Shown piece after piece: positions 8,460 to 16,796 of a stretch of 64,000 bases of DNA; position 1 is the stretch's first letter; each line of letters starts with the position of its first letter. The translations under genes were made by a program, and so were the position numbers. Source of the stretch: Paenibacillus oenotherae (GTDB taxonomy: Bacteria > Bacillota > Bacilli > Paenibacillales > Paenibacillaceae). Where the stretch lies: positions 19,094 to 83,093 of the forward strand of contig NZ_JAHZIJ010000022.1 in the NCBI RefSeq assembly GCF_019443105.1, given 5' to 3'. Under the pieces are notes generated by a model, which saw only the letters and a list, made by a program, of their open reading frames with translations, had not been told where the DNA came from and searched no databases.

Positions 8460-9974
8460 ATGAACGATACCTTAGTCATCCACCCGAGTGATGATGTAGC
8501 CATTGCCCTTCGCGCATTCTCTGCGGGAGAGATGCTCCGCTATGACGTTCACGGCAGGACAGAAACGGTTGCGGTCATTAACGATGTGCCCAGAGGTCAT
8601 AAAATAAGTCTCCGCCCTCTGCCAGAGGGCAGCCACATTCATAAGTTCGGCTATTCCATTGGCATTGCCAAGGAGGATATCGTCCCAGGAAGCTGGGTTC
8701 ATACGCATAATCTGCGTACTGGACTTGGAAAACTGCTGGATTATACTTACACACCGGCAGCCCCGGAACGAGAGGAGCACAACCAGAGCCAGCAGGCGCA
8801 GGCGACTTTCCAGGGCTACATCCGCGCGAACGGCGAGGTCGGCATCCGTAACGAGATATGGATTATTAATACAGTTGGCTGCATCAACAAAACATGCGAG
8901 CGGCTAGCATCAATGGCAACGAAGAAATATGGGGATCGGGCAATTGACGGCATCCTGCATTTCGCTCATCCTTTCGGATGCTCGCAGCTGGGCGATGACT
9001 TGCTCGCTACGCAAAAGCTTCTTGCCGCACTGGCCTGTCATCCCAACGCGGCGGCCGTGCTTGTGGTCGGGCTGGGCTGTGAGAATAATACAATCGACTC
9101 CTTCAAAGCGCTCTTAGGCGATATCCCGGAGGGCAGAATAAAGTTTATGAAATCCCAGGAGGTCGAGGATGAGCTTGAAACGGGGATGGCATTGATCGAT
9201 CAATTGGTCGATTATGCCGAGACCTTCACCCGGACAGCCGTTCCACTGTCCAAGCTTAAGATTGGCTTGAAATGCGGCGGGTCTGACGGATTCTCGGGCA
9301 TTACCGCCAATCCGCTGGTCGGGACAATCGCCGATGCGGTGACAGCAGAGGGCGGCACCGCGCTGCTTAGCGAGGTGCCGGAGATGTTCGGGGCCGAGAC
9401 CATTCTAATGGAGCGGGCCAAGGACGAGAACGTATTCACAAGCATCGTAACGCTAATTAACGGCTTCAAGGATTATTTTATCAGGCATGGTCAGGAAATT
9501 TACGAGAATCCTTCACCTGGCAATAAAGACGGCGGCATCTCCACACTGGAAGAGAAGTCGCTCGGTTGTACACAGAAGGGCGGACATGCTGTCGTAACGG
9601 ATGTGCTGCGCTATGCGGAGAGATCGCAGAAGCCCGGCCTGAATCTGGTTCAGGCGCCAGGCAATGACCTTGTGTCTGTGACAGCGCTATCCGCTGCCGG
9701 CGCCCACATCGTCCTGTTCACGACGGGCAGAGGGACACCGTTCGGCGGCCCTGTTCCGACCTTGAAGATCGCGACGAATTCTGTGCTTGCCGAGCGCAAG
9801 CGGAATTGGATCGATTATAACGCCGGGCAATTGATTGAGGGACATTCTATGGACAGTATGCGTGATGAGCTGCTGGCCTTGATCATTTCCATCGCCTCGG
9901 GAGAGGCGCAAACCCGCAATGAGGAGAACGGCTTTCGCGAGATCGCCATCTTCAAGGACGGCGTCATCCTCTAG
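8460..9974 (+). CDS. uxaA: Altronate dehydratase
   Basis: A 504-residue enzyme that dehydrates D-altronate to 2-keto-3-deoxygluconate, an iron-dependent step. It has the two-part UxaA architecture: an N-terminal SAF-like domain to about residue 95 (GHKISLRPLPEGSHIHKFGY) and a large C-terminal catalytic domain (GYIRANGEVGIRNEIWIINT). Conserved Cys- and Gly-rich segments are visible (HPFGCSQLGDD, VGLGCENNTID, LKCGGSDGFSGITANP). The start follows a good GGAGATAACAGAAG site. It is 6 bp from uxaB and about 30 bp from the next gene, consistent with one operon. Confidence 0.93.
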   Translation: MNDTLVIHPSDDVAIALRAFSAGEMLRYDVHGRTETVAVINDVPRGHKISLRPLPEGSHIHKFGYSIGIAKEDIVPGSWVHTHNLRTGLGKLLDYTYTPAAPEREEHNQSQQAQATFQGYIRANGEVGIRNEIWIINTVGCINKTCERLASMATKKYGDRAIDGILHFAHPFGCSQLGDDLLATQKLLAALACHPNAAAVLVVGLGCENNTIDSFKALLGDIPEGRIKFMKSQEVEDELETGMALIDQLVDYAETFTRTAVPLSKLKIGLKCGGSDGFSGITANPLVGTIADAVTAEGGTALLSEVPEMFGAETILMERAKDENVFTSIVTLINGFKDYFIRHGQEIYENPSPGNKDGGISTLEEKSLGCTQKGGHAVVTDVLRYAERSQKPGLNLVQAPGNDLVSVTALSAAGAHIVLFTTGRGTPFGGPVPTLKIATNSVLAERKRNWIDYNAGQLIEGHSMDSMRDELLALIISIASGEAQTRNEENGFREIAIFKDGVIL

Positions 9975-10004
9975 AAAACTTATGTGAAGGAAGGGGACAA
10001 TACC

Positions 10005-11018
10005 ATGAGAACGATTCTGTGCCGCCAAATAGACGAATTCGAAATGATCGAGACAGAACGGCCTGTTCCTCAGACGGGTGAAGCGCTGGTCCGGATTAAG
10101 AGGATCGGCATTTGCGGGACCGATTTGCATGCTTTCAAAGGAAATCAGCCCTATTTTACCTATCCCCGTGTGTTAGGCCATGAGCTGAGCGGAATCGTGG
10201 AGCAGATCAACGGTGACCGCCTTGGCTTGGCAGTTGGAGATCAAGTCGCCATCATTCCCTATCTGGAATGCGGAATCTGTGTAGCCTGCCGCCGGGGCAA
10301 AAGCAATTGCTGCACGGATATGAGGGTGCTCGGGGTTCATACGGACGGCGGGATGAGAGAATATATAACGGTGCCGACCGACCATTTGGTGAAGGTCAAC
10401 GATATCTCGCTGGATCATGCTGCAGTTATTGAGCCGCTGAGCATTGGCGCCCATGCAGTGAGGCGTGCTGGTCTCAGCCAAGGCGAGACGGTTCTTGTCA
10501 TTGGAGCGGGCCCAATCGGGCTCGGCGTCATGGCGCTTGCCAAGAACAGCGGCGCAAGGGTAATCGTGATGGATGTCAGCGAGGAGCGCCTCCAATTCTG
10601 CAGGGAATGGGCAGGCATTCATGACACGGTCAATGCTCTGCAATCACCTGTGGACAGGCTGCGGGAATTGACAGGCGGCGATCTCCCCACTGTCGTCTTC
10701 GATGCGACCGGCAATGTGAAGTCGATGACAGGGGCTTTCGACTATGTCGCCCATGGGGGCAAGCTGATCTATGTAGGCTTGGTGAAATCCGACATCACGT
10801 TCAACGATCCGGACTTCCATAAGAAGGAGCTTACTTTAATGGGCAGCCGCAATGCGACTAAGGAAGATTTCCACGCCGTGCTCGATGTGGTAAGGAAAAA
10901 GCTTGTACCTCTTGATGACTATATCACGCATCGCGTCTCCTTCAACGGGATGATCGATGAATTCGAGCGCTGGATGAATCCCGCTGCCGGAGTGATCAAA
11001 GCAATGGTGGAGGTGTAG
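10005..11018 (+). CDS. Zinc-dependent alcohol dehydrogenase, probably a sugar-acid 5-dehydrogenase
   Basis: A ~337-residue medium-chain dehydrogenase. Catalytic zinc ligands are GICGTDLHAFKG (Cys) and GHELSG (His, Glu); the structural zinc lobe is CGICVACRRGKSNCC. The NAD fold is GAGPIGLGVMALAK near residue 165. I start it at the ATG of MRTILCRQIDEF because GAAGGGGAC lies just before it. It sits between uxaA and kdgK. Relatives oxidise L-galactonate or L-gulonate at C5 to tagaturonate or fructuronate. A role in making tagaturonate from L-galactonate would complete the pathway here without a uronate isomerase, but this is an inference. Confidence 0.8.
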   Translation: MRTILCRQIDEFEMIETERPVPQTGEALVRIKRIGICGTDLHAFKGNQPYFTYPRVLGHELSGIVEQINGDRLGLAVGDQVAIIPYLECGICVACRRGKSNCCTDMRVLGVHTDGGMREYITVPTDHLVKVNDISLDHAAVIEPLSIGAHAVRRAGLSQGETVLVIGAGPIGLGVMALAKNSGARVIVMDVSEERLQFCREWAGIHDTVNALQSPVDRLRELTGGDLPTVVFDATGNVKSMTGAFDYVAHGGKLIYVGLVKSDITFNDPDFHKKELTLMGSRNATKEDFHAVLDVVRKKLVPLDDYITHRVSFNGMIDEFERWMNPAAGVIKAMVEV

Positions 11019-11019
11019 T

Positions 11020-11961
11020 ATGGACGTCGTAACATTCGGTGAATCAATGGCACTCCTCAAGGGAGATTCCGCCAATGGAATCGAATACGCTGCCCGGATG
11101 GATATTTCTTTCGGGGGAGCGGAGAGCAATGTTGCGATCGGCGTGTCCAGATTGGGGCATCGGGCGGGCTGGTTCGGACGGCTTGGCAATGATCCGCTTG
11201 GGCGCTCCATCCTGAAATCAATCCGGGGCGAAGGTGTGGATGTTTCCCGTGCCGTTCTATCCGACGATGGACCAACAGGACTGATGGTGAGAGAGACCGT
11301 GAGGGGCAAGACCTCCCTCTATTACTACCGTCAATATTCCGCCATGAGCCGGATGGCTCCCGTCAATTTGGACCCGGAATATATCGCTGGCGCCCGCATC
11401 CTTCATCTTACCGGAATCACGCCGGCTCTGAGTGACAGCTGCCGCGAGACGGTGATAGAAGCCATCCGGGCAGCGAAACGGAGCGGCGTGAAGATCTGCT
11501 TCGATCCCAACCTTCGGCTAAAGCTGTGGAGCATCGAACAAGCCGCAGACGTGCTGCTGTCTCTTGCAGAGGAAGCGGATTATTTTCTCCCGGGATTGGA
11601 TGAATTGAAGCTGCTCTATCGTACAGATGACTTCGATACAATCGTCAGTGAACTGAACAAGCTGTCTGCCCTGTCTGTGGTCAAAGGGGGAGAGGGTGTC
11701 ACCTATCTGATCGAGAACGGGACTGTACGCGAGATTCCATTCTTCAAAGCCGCCTCGGTCGTCGATACGGTAGGTGCTGGCGATGGGTTCTGCGCTGGAT
11801 TTCTGTCCGGATTGCTTCAGGAGCTGGACAGCTCAGATGCTGTCGCTCTCGGCAATCTTGTGGGCAGCCTGGTCGTTCAAGCCGAAGGCGATTGGGAGAG
11901 CATTCCCACCCGCGCTGAGGTGGACGCGGTCCTGCAGGGAACCTCGCATATTGAGCGGTAG
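11020..11961 (+). CDS. kdgK: 2-keto-3-deoxygluconate kinase (PfkB family)
   Basis: A 313-residue ribokinase-fold sugar kinase that phosphorylates 2-keto-3-deoxygluconate to KDPG. The N-terminal PfkB signature region (DISFGGAESNVAIGVSRLGH) and the C-terminal signature with the catalytic base (DTVGAGDGFCAGFLSGLL, Asp in GAGD near residue 247) are both intact. The substrate-contact segment SLYYYRQYSAMSRM is typical of KDG kinases. The start ATG is 1 bp after the dehydrogenase stop with GGAGGTGTAGT upstream. Context between uxaA and kdgA supports the assignment strongly. Confidence 0.92.
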   Translation: MDVVTFGESMALLKGDSANGIEYAARMDISFGGAESNVAIGVSRLGHRAGWFGRLGNDPLGRSILKSIRGEGVDVSRAVLSDDGPTGLMVRETVRGKTSLYYYRQYSAMSRMAPVNLDPEYIAGARILHLTGITPALSDSCRETVIEAIRAAKRSGVKICFDPNLRLKLWSIEQAADVLLSLAEEADYFLPGLDELKLLYRTDDFDTIVSELNKLSALSVVKGGEGVTYLIENGTVREIPFFKAASVVDTVGAGDGFCAGFLSGLLQELDSSDAVALGNLVGSLVVQAEGDWESIPTRAEVDAVLQGTSHIER

Positions 11962-12217
11962 CCTCTCCATAGGTCGCTGGCGGCTGGCGGTAGCCCTCTG
12001 GCGTTCGGCTGATGGCTGGCGGCTGGAGGAGAGACTCTCTAGAGTATGGCTGATGGCCAGCTGTTGGCGGTAGCCTCCACCCCCATCCCTAGCAGCGTAC
12101 GGTTGATGGCCGGCAGCAGACAGCAGCCTCCACCCCCATCGCCTCCGGTCTTACAACCGGCGAACTGACTGGTATGCACCCATCACATTTTACATTGACA
12201 ACAAAGAGGTGGCATTT
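11962..12217. other. Intergenic GC-rich region with short imperfect repeats
   Basis: Between kdgK and kdgA lie ~250 bp rich in GGCTGGCGG, GGCTGATGGC and CCTCCACCCCCATC motifs; the last occurs twice about 55 bp apart. No coding frame, promoter or terminator was recognised. A stem-loop role in operon mRNA processing is possible but not shown. Confidence 0.4.
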
Positions 12218-12892
12218 ATGAAGAAAATCGAGGTCATTCGCCAAATCCATAAGTACGGTGTAGTAGCTGTATTGCGCGGCAATACTGTGGAAGAAGCTGT
12301 AGAGGCCGCTGAACAAGCCATTGCAGGCGGGATCAAAATCATTGAACTGACGATGACCGTACCCTATGCACTTCAAGCGATAGAGCAGCTAGCCAAAAAA
12401 TACAGCAGTACCACCGCTGAAGCAGACAAATTCGCCGTGATCGGAGCGGGAACCGTCCTGGATCCCGAGACGGCACGCGCAGCCATACTAAGCGGAGCTG
12501 AGTTCGTAGTCGGCCCTTGTCTTAATCCAGCAACGGCAACCCTTTGCAATCGATACCGGATACCGGTTATGCCGGGGATTATGACAGTTAAGGAAGCGCA
12601 GGAGGCACTGGAGCTGGGTGTCGATATCGTGAAGCTGTTTCCCGGCAATTTGTACTCCCCCTCTATTATCAACTCGCTGAAGGGGCCGCTGCCACAGCTG
12701 AATATCATGCCTACGGGCGGTGTCTCGCTAAATAATCTGGAGGATTGGATTACTGCAGGCGCTGTTGCGGTAGGAATCGGATCTGATCTAACCGCAGAAG
12801 CTGCCAAGACTAGGAACTATGGCCTTGTTGCGGAGAAGGCGCAGCAATATATGGACGCTTATCATAGAGCTATAGCGAAACGTGATCTTTAG
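12218..12892 (+). CDS. kdgA: KDPG/KHG aldolase
   Basis: A 224-residue class I aldolase that splits 2-keto-3-deoxy-6-phosphogluconate to pyruvate and glyceraldehyde-3-phosphate. Visible family motifs are VVAVLRGNTVEEA, the glutamate in IIELTMTVP, GAGTVLD, and the Schiff-base lysine region VDIVKLFPGN. The phosphate-binding PTGGV follows near residue 170. The start is the ATG at 12218, with AAAGAGGTGG directly upstream; a GTG three codons earlier overlaps that site. It ends the operon and feeds pyruvate into central metabolism. Confidence 0.93.
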   Translation: MKKIEVIRQIHKYGVVAVLRGNTVEEAVEAAEQAIAGGIKIIELTMTVPYALQAIEQLAKKYSSTTAEADKFAVIGAGTVLDPETARAAILSGAEFVVGPCLNPATATLCNRYRIPVMPGIMTVKEAQEALELGVDIVKLFPGNLYSPSIINSLKGPLPQLNIMPTGGVSLNNLEDWITAGAVAVGIGSDLTAEAAKTRNYGLVAEKAQQYMDAYHRAIAKRDL

Positions 12893-12950
12893 TTGAGAAT
12901 GAGTAGCAAGAATCGAAATTTGTTCGCTGATTAGCGCTTCGTGTGACCAA

Positions 12951-13139
12951 CATTCCTGCAAATACGCATCCTTTAACCCACTCGCTTAACCGAAGTTAGT
13001 CTATTCCTGCGAATGTGCATCCTTTTATCGTTCTCACCTCATATATTGGACCAAATCAACGAAAAAGCCTGCGGTGGCGCAGGCTTTTCTTCTAAATATC
13101 GGTTTTTGGCGGAATTTCCTGCGCTTTCGCAGGTTTATG
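12951..13139. repeat. Four-hairpin intergenic repeat, copy 1
   Basis: Four short stem-loops of the CCTGC-N5/6-GCAGG type occur with CCTGC at 12955, 13006, 13068 and 13118, spacings of 51, 62 and 50 bp. The third (AAAAGCCTGC...GCAGGCTTTT) is a good hairpin followed by TCT and could serve as a terminator for kdgA. The first two right arms are degenerate (GCATCC). The same four-hairpin spacing recurs at five other full copies in this window. Orientation is uncertain. Confidence 0.7.
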
Positions 13140-13227
13140 AGTCAATTGGCTGGTGTGGTGGAGAGCTATCGGTTTATTCTCCGGGACAATAAACACCAAC
13201 CAGACATCTCTTTGGCATAGTACGACG

Positions 13228-13270
13228 AAAAGCATCGTCAGCTCTAACAATGGGTCGCTGCGATGCTTTT
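13228..13270 (-). terminator. Terminator downstream of the CotH gene
   Basis: A 10-bp stem, AAAAGCATCG (13228-13237) with CGATGCTTTT (13261-13270), has T tracts on both sides. It lies 10 bp past the CotH stop codon on the minus strand. Confidence 0.65.
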
Positions 13271-13279
13271 ATGTGCCGA

Positions 13280-15163
13280 TTATAATCTTTTGCGTTTATA
13301 GAAAACGACGATGAGACAAGAGATCAGAAGCAGCACGGCAGCGATTCCCGCTTGAACTGCATCGCTTGCGCTGCCTTCCGGCTGTTGTGCAGCTTGTCCG
13401 CCAGGACCGAAGCCAAACCCGCCGGGCCCTCCACCCATACCTCCGGGACCACCTCGCATACCGCCGAAGCCGCCGCCCATCTCACCGGGAAAACCCGGCT
13501 GGCCCGCTTGACCATCAGGCGGCATTTGCTGCTGCCACTGGCCTTGCTGGCCCTGGCCCGGCTCGGCCTGTGGTTGGCCCTGCTGGGCCTGGCCCGGCTG
13601 GCCCTGACCTGCCTGGCCCTGGCCCGGCTCGGCCTGGAGCGGCTCGGCTTGGCCCGGTTGGCCCTGGCCGCCTTGTTGCCACTGGCCAGGCTGGCCACCT
13701 TGGCCAGCCTGCGCTCCCGCTGCGGCTGCGCCTTGAGCTGGCCCGGCGCCTGCGGCATTGCCCGGCCTTACGCCTTGCATGCCTTCTCGCACGCCGCCTT
13801 GCATGCCTTCTCGCATGCCGCCTTGTATGCCTTCTCGCACGCCGCCTTGTATGCCTTCTCGCACGCCGCCGACGCCGCCCATGCCTCCGCCGCTGCCGGA
13901 CCCGTCCCCTGACGATGGGGACGTGCCGTCCAGCTGCTTCGTGAACAGCGCGGTCTGCTGGGCTACGAACGAGACCAGAGCAGATACGCCCTGCTCATAC
14001 TGCTCATAGGTATAAAATGCCGTCGGATCCTTCTCGACATGGGACGAGATCAGATCCGCCACCTCTTTTACACGCGCGCTGAACGCCTCGTCCGAGAGAT
14101 ACCCCTTCAGCATCTCTGACAAATACTGATGGTACTTCTCCTTATACGCCGCCACTCCGAGCAGCTTCGCGATCAGCGGGCGTTCCGCCAATGCGCCTTG
14201 TGTCGGCTCGTCGATCAGGATGCCCGTTCCGCCAAATCCGCCGAACGCCATATTATAATCCCATGGCAGAATCGAGAATAGACCATCATCCTCGTACAAA
14301 TAATAATTATGCTTGTTCATGCCGTGATAACTGTCCATATTGGCGGATAGTGTATTGAGCGCGATGAATTTCAACGCTTCCTCCACATCCAGAACCTTCT
14401 CATACCCCGTACCGTTGTTCAGTTCATCCAGCATGTCCAGAATAATATCATCATTGGAGGATGCCGATTTCAGATCAAGCCCCGTGTAAGCGGACATCTT
14501 CTCCAGCCAAGTAAGCTCGCTGCCGCTGCCCCCATTGGCTTTGTACAGCGCCCCGGCGGAATTGCCGAAATTCCGCTTCAGATACGACTCGCCCACCTGC
14601 TCGACAGCCAGATAAAATCCGCGAAGCTCATCATTTACATACACGTTGACAAAAGAATACTTAGGCGTCGGCAAGCCCATTGCCTCCGCCAGCTCATACG
14701 CCAGAAATTCCCGCATATAAGAAGCATCGCTGAAATTATTATTCAGATTGATCTTGGTCACACCGTTCAAGCTCTGTCCCGCTATATATTCATCGAAAGA
14801 CAGCTTGAAGCTGTACCGGTCCGAATCTGAATTAATTACACTCCGCAGACTAAGATTGCCCTTCGTCCTGACTGCAATATTATCGATCTGCTGCCCGTTG
14901 TAATTGACCGAAGCGGTCTTGTACTCTTCATTGCCAGCATTGTCCAGCATGTCCTGATAATCTGCCGGATCAAGCTTAATTCTCACATCCACAACTCTAT
15001 CCTTGGGGAATACCATCTCGTCTATGCGCTGTTCACTCTCCGTAGCCGCCTTGCCAGATCCAGCCTCGTCCGTCTGCTTCTCTGCCAGCGTACTGCAGCC
15101 TGACAACCCTATGATCAGACAGATGCATAGAAGAAGTATCGCTCTCGCTCTTATCTCCAACAC
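13280..15163 (-). CDS. CotH-family kinase lipoprotein with Gly/Gln-rich repeat region
   Basis: A 627-residue secreted protein. The N-terminus is a lipoprotein signal ending in the lipobox LSGC (Cys about residue 23). Residues ~45-400 form a CotH kinase domain; the segments SNMDSYHGMNKHNYYL-like and ILPWDYNMAFGGFG carry the Asp/Asn residues of the atypical active site. In B. subtilis CotH phosphorylates coat proteins. From ~430 the chain is low complexity: five 8-residue GG(V/M)REG(I/M)Q repeats, then Gly/Gln/Pro repeats, ending in a hydrophobic helix and KRKRL. Having both a lipobox and a C-terminal membrane helix is unusual. The start is uncertain: GTG at 15163 or the next TTG, with GGAGG very close. 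It follows DUF4956 in a three-gene operon. Confidence 0.85.
   Translation of the reverse strand: MLEIRARAILLLCICLIIGLSGCSTLAEKQTDEAGSGKAATESEQRIDEMVFPKDRVVDVRIKLDPADYQDMLDNAGNEEYKTASVNYNGQQIDNIAVRTKGNLSLRSVINSDSDRYSFKLSFDEYIAGQSLNGVTKINLNNNFSDASYMREFLAYELAEAMGLPTPKYSFVNVYVNDELRGFYLAVEQVGESYLKRNFGNSAGALYKANGGSGSELTWLEKMSAYTGLDLKSASSNDDIILDMLDELNNGTGYEKVLDVEEALKFIALNTLSANMDSYHGMNKHNYYLYEDDGLFSILPWDYNMAFGGFGGTGILIDEPTQGALAERPLIAKLLGVAAYKEKYHQYLSEMLKGYLSDEAFSARVKEVADLISSHVEKDPTAFYTYEQYEQGVSALVSFVAQQTALFTKQLDGTSPSSGDGSGSGGGMGGVGGVREGIQGGVREGIQGGMREGMQGGVREGMQGVRPGNAAGAGPAQGAAAAGAQAGQGGQPGQWQQGGQGQPGQAEPLQAEPGQGQAGQGQPGQAQQGQPQAEPGQGQQGQWQQQMPPDGQAGQPGFPGEMGGGFGGMRGGPGGMGGGPGGFGFGPGGQAAQQPEGSASDAVQAGIAAVLLLISCLIVVFYKRKRL
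13775..13870. repeat. 24-bp tandem repeats inside the CotH-family gene
   Basis: Consecutive 24-bp units of the form GCCGCCTTG(C/T)ATGCCTTCTC with small variations encode the 8-residue GG(V/M)REG(I/M)Q repeats. Such in-frame repeats are prone to change copy number by slippage. Confidence 0.75.
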
Positions 15164-15172
15164 CCTCCATCA

Positions 15173-15871
15173 TCAGGATACATAATTTCCGCTGTAGCTG
15201 ATCAGCACAGCATTCCGAACACCTTCCAGCTCCGAGATCCCATTCACGAATTGGCCTTCGCTGTCACGCAGCCGGATCTCCAGTGTCGTCTCGATATTGC
15301 CCTGCGTTACAGTCTTCTGCTTCACATTGTAGCGCTTCACCATCTTACCTACATGCCCATGCACTGCCTGCTCGCTCTTATCACTGTCACAATTAATAAC
15401 AAGGAGATAGGGCGTCTCGAAGGTCGACCGTTTAATAAAAAAGAACATGATCAGGCCGATCACAACGGAACCGACCATCGCAAGCGTGTAGAAGCCCGCC
15501 CCTGCGACGATGCCTGCCGCAGCTGCCCAGAACAGGAAGATCAGGTCCGTCGGATCTTTGATCGGCGTTCTGAACCGGACGATAGAGAGCGCGCCGACCA
15601 TACCGAGCGACAGCACCAGATTGGAATTGACCGCAATAATGACCATCGCCGTAACCATCGTCATCCCGATCAGCGAAATATTGAAGCTCCGGGAATACAG
15701 CACACCGCTGAACACCCTTTTGTAGAGCAGATAGATGAAATAGCCGATCAGAAAAGCGACTCCCAGCGTCAGCAGCATTTTGGTCAAATCGATGTCGGAT
15801 ACAAAATTGTTAAGCACCGATTTCTTCAATATATCGGCGAAATTCGTCGTCTCTGTTGTCGTTGTTTCCAT
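15173..15871 (-). CDS. DUF4956 membrane protein
   Basis: A 232-residue protein with an N-terminal soluble segment, about four transmembrane helices between residues ~30 and 145, and a ~85-residue C-terminal cytoplasmic domain. The conserved family segment VGALSIVRFRTPIKDPTDL is at residues ~95-113. The biochemical function of DUF4956 is not known to me. The gene starts 3 bp after the polyphosphate-polymerase gene and is followed by the CotH gene with about 9 bp between. This trio is a recurring neighbourhood in Firmicutes, suggesting a membrane complex linking a VTC-like polymerase and a CotH kinase. RBS GGGAGGATTATTAATC supports the start. Confidence 0.85.
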   Translation of the reverse strand: METTTTETTNFADILKKSVLNNFVSDIDLTKMLLTLGVAFLIGYFIYLLYKRVFSGVLYSRSFNISLIGMTMVTAMVIIAVNSNLVLSLGMVGALSIVRFRTPIKDPTDLIFLFWAAAAGIVAGAGFYTLAMVGSVVIGLIMFFFIKRSTFETPYLLVINCDSDKSEQAVHGHVGKMVKRYNVKQKTVTQGNIETTLEIRLRDSEGQFVNGISELEGVRNAVLISYSGNYVS

Positions 15872-15874
15872 TGA

Positions 15875-16588
15875 TTAATAATCCTCCCATGTATTCGTTT
15901 TCAGAAATTTGCGGCATATCACATATTTGGACGCCGACTGCCTCGTCAATCCTTGCAGCTGCAGCGCAGTCTGGATATAGCCCGGAATATACTCGTCGTA
16001 CTTCACCTCAAGAATAATCAGATTGTCGTCAAGCGCCCGCACCGAGCTCAAATCCTTGTTGAAAATATCCGTCGAGTTCAGCCCCGTCCGCAGCTCCTTG
16101 TCGAACGTAATCCGCACATTGCCGTTATGGCATACATAGGGCTCGCGGACATAATCGACGATAACCTTCGGCCGCAGCAGATTATGGTTCATCTCGTTGT
16201 ACAGCTCCATCATAAAGGGCTTGTCAGGCTGATGAAGCACCTCATAATCTCCTGCAATGATGGCCTCGTACATGTCCCTTGTCAGCGATTCCTTCACCTT
16301 GGCGATGTAATCGTCACGCTTGATCTTTTTCTCAAAATGAATGATATGATCCTGCACATTGTAGATGCGTATCCGATACTTCACCCGGTCCCGGATGCCG
16401 CCCAATTTCTCGTGAAGCGCCTTGTTGTTCATATCATCAAAGTATAAGCTCCGAATGTGATACTCCCCTGTCGGCCCCGCGTGCTTGTCCCGGCTCATCA
16501 GGTTCCGCAGCCTGCTGCTGATCAGATAGAATTGATGATAGTTGATCATAAATTTCAATTCATGACGGTACTTCAGATTGTTGTTCAT
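15875..16588 (-). CDS. VTC-domain polyphosphate polymerase-like protein
   Basis: A 237-residue protein of the VTC tunnel fold. In yeast Vtc4 this domain makes inorganic polyphosphate from ATP. Family features are visible in order: YRHELKFMI at the N-terminus, SLYFDD near residue 48, DRVKYRIRIYN near 68, FEKKIKRDDYIAK near 86, and ILEVKYDEYIPGYIQ near 205, giving the basic and acidic tunnel residues. It is the first gene of the operon with DUF4956 and CotH. The upstream divergent gene is a phosphatase with a PhoP-box-like pair, so a phosphate-related role is plausible. Bacterial substrates of this family remain uncertain. Confidence 0.82.
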   Translation of the reverse strand: MNNNLKYRHELKFMINYHQFYLISSRLRNLMSRDKHAGPTGEYHIRSLYFDDMNNKALHEKLGGIRDRVKYRIRIYNVQDHIIHFEKKIKRDDYIAKVKESLTRDMYEAIIAGDYEVLHQPDKPFMMELYNEMNHNLLRPKVIVDYVREPYVCHNGNVRITFDKELRTGLNSTDIFNKDLSSVRALDDNLIILEVKYDEYIPGYIQTALQLQGLTRQSASKYVICRKFLKTNTWEDY

Positions 16589-16696
16589 GTCACACCTCTC
16601 TCTAGTCAGACTGTACGTGCACCCCTCTTTTCCACTACTATTGTAGAAGGCCTAACTGAGTCCATCCTGAGACGTAACTGAATGACCGCTGAATGT

Positions 16697-16738
16697 TTTA
16701 CAATTCCTTAACATTAGAGATATCATTGACGGTACAAT
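16697..16738 (+). promoter_or_regulatory. Putative PhoP-box pair and -10 upstream of the phosphatase gene
   Basis: TTTACA (16697-16702) and TTAACA (16708-16713) are in direct repeat with an 11-bp period, matching the TT(A/T/C)ACA repeat bound by PhoP in Bacillus. A TACAAT -10 box follows at 16733-16738. The downstream gene is a secreted phosphatase-like protein, which fits phosphate-starvation control. It could also influence the divergent VTC operon. Confidence 0.5.
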
Positions 16739-16796
16739 AGAAGTGAACGGGTCAAGCGCAGCTTCACAGTATGAGGCTGTAAGGAGGAACCATATA

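Noticed and set aside
13352-13944. Leu/Ala/Arg-rich open frames antisense to the CotH gene
   Set aside because: They arise from the Gly/Gln repeat DNA read in the wrong frame; no RBS or family match.
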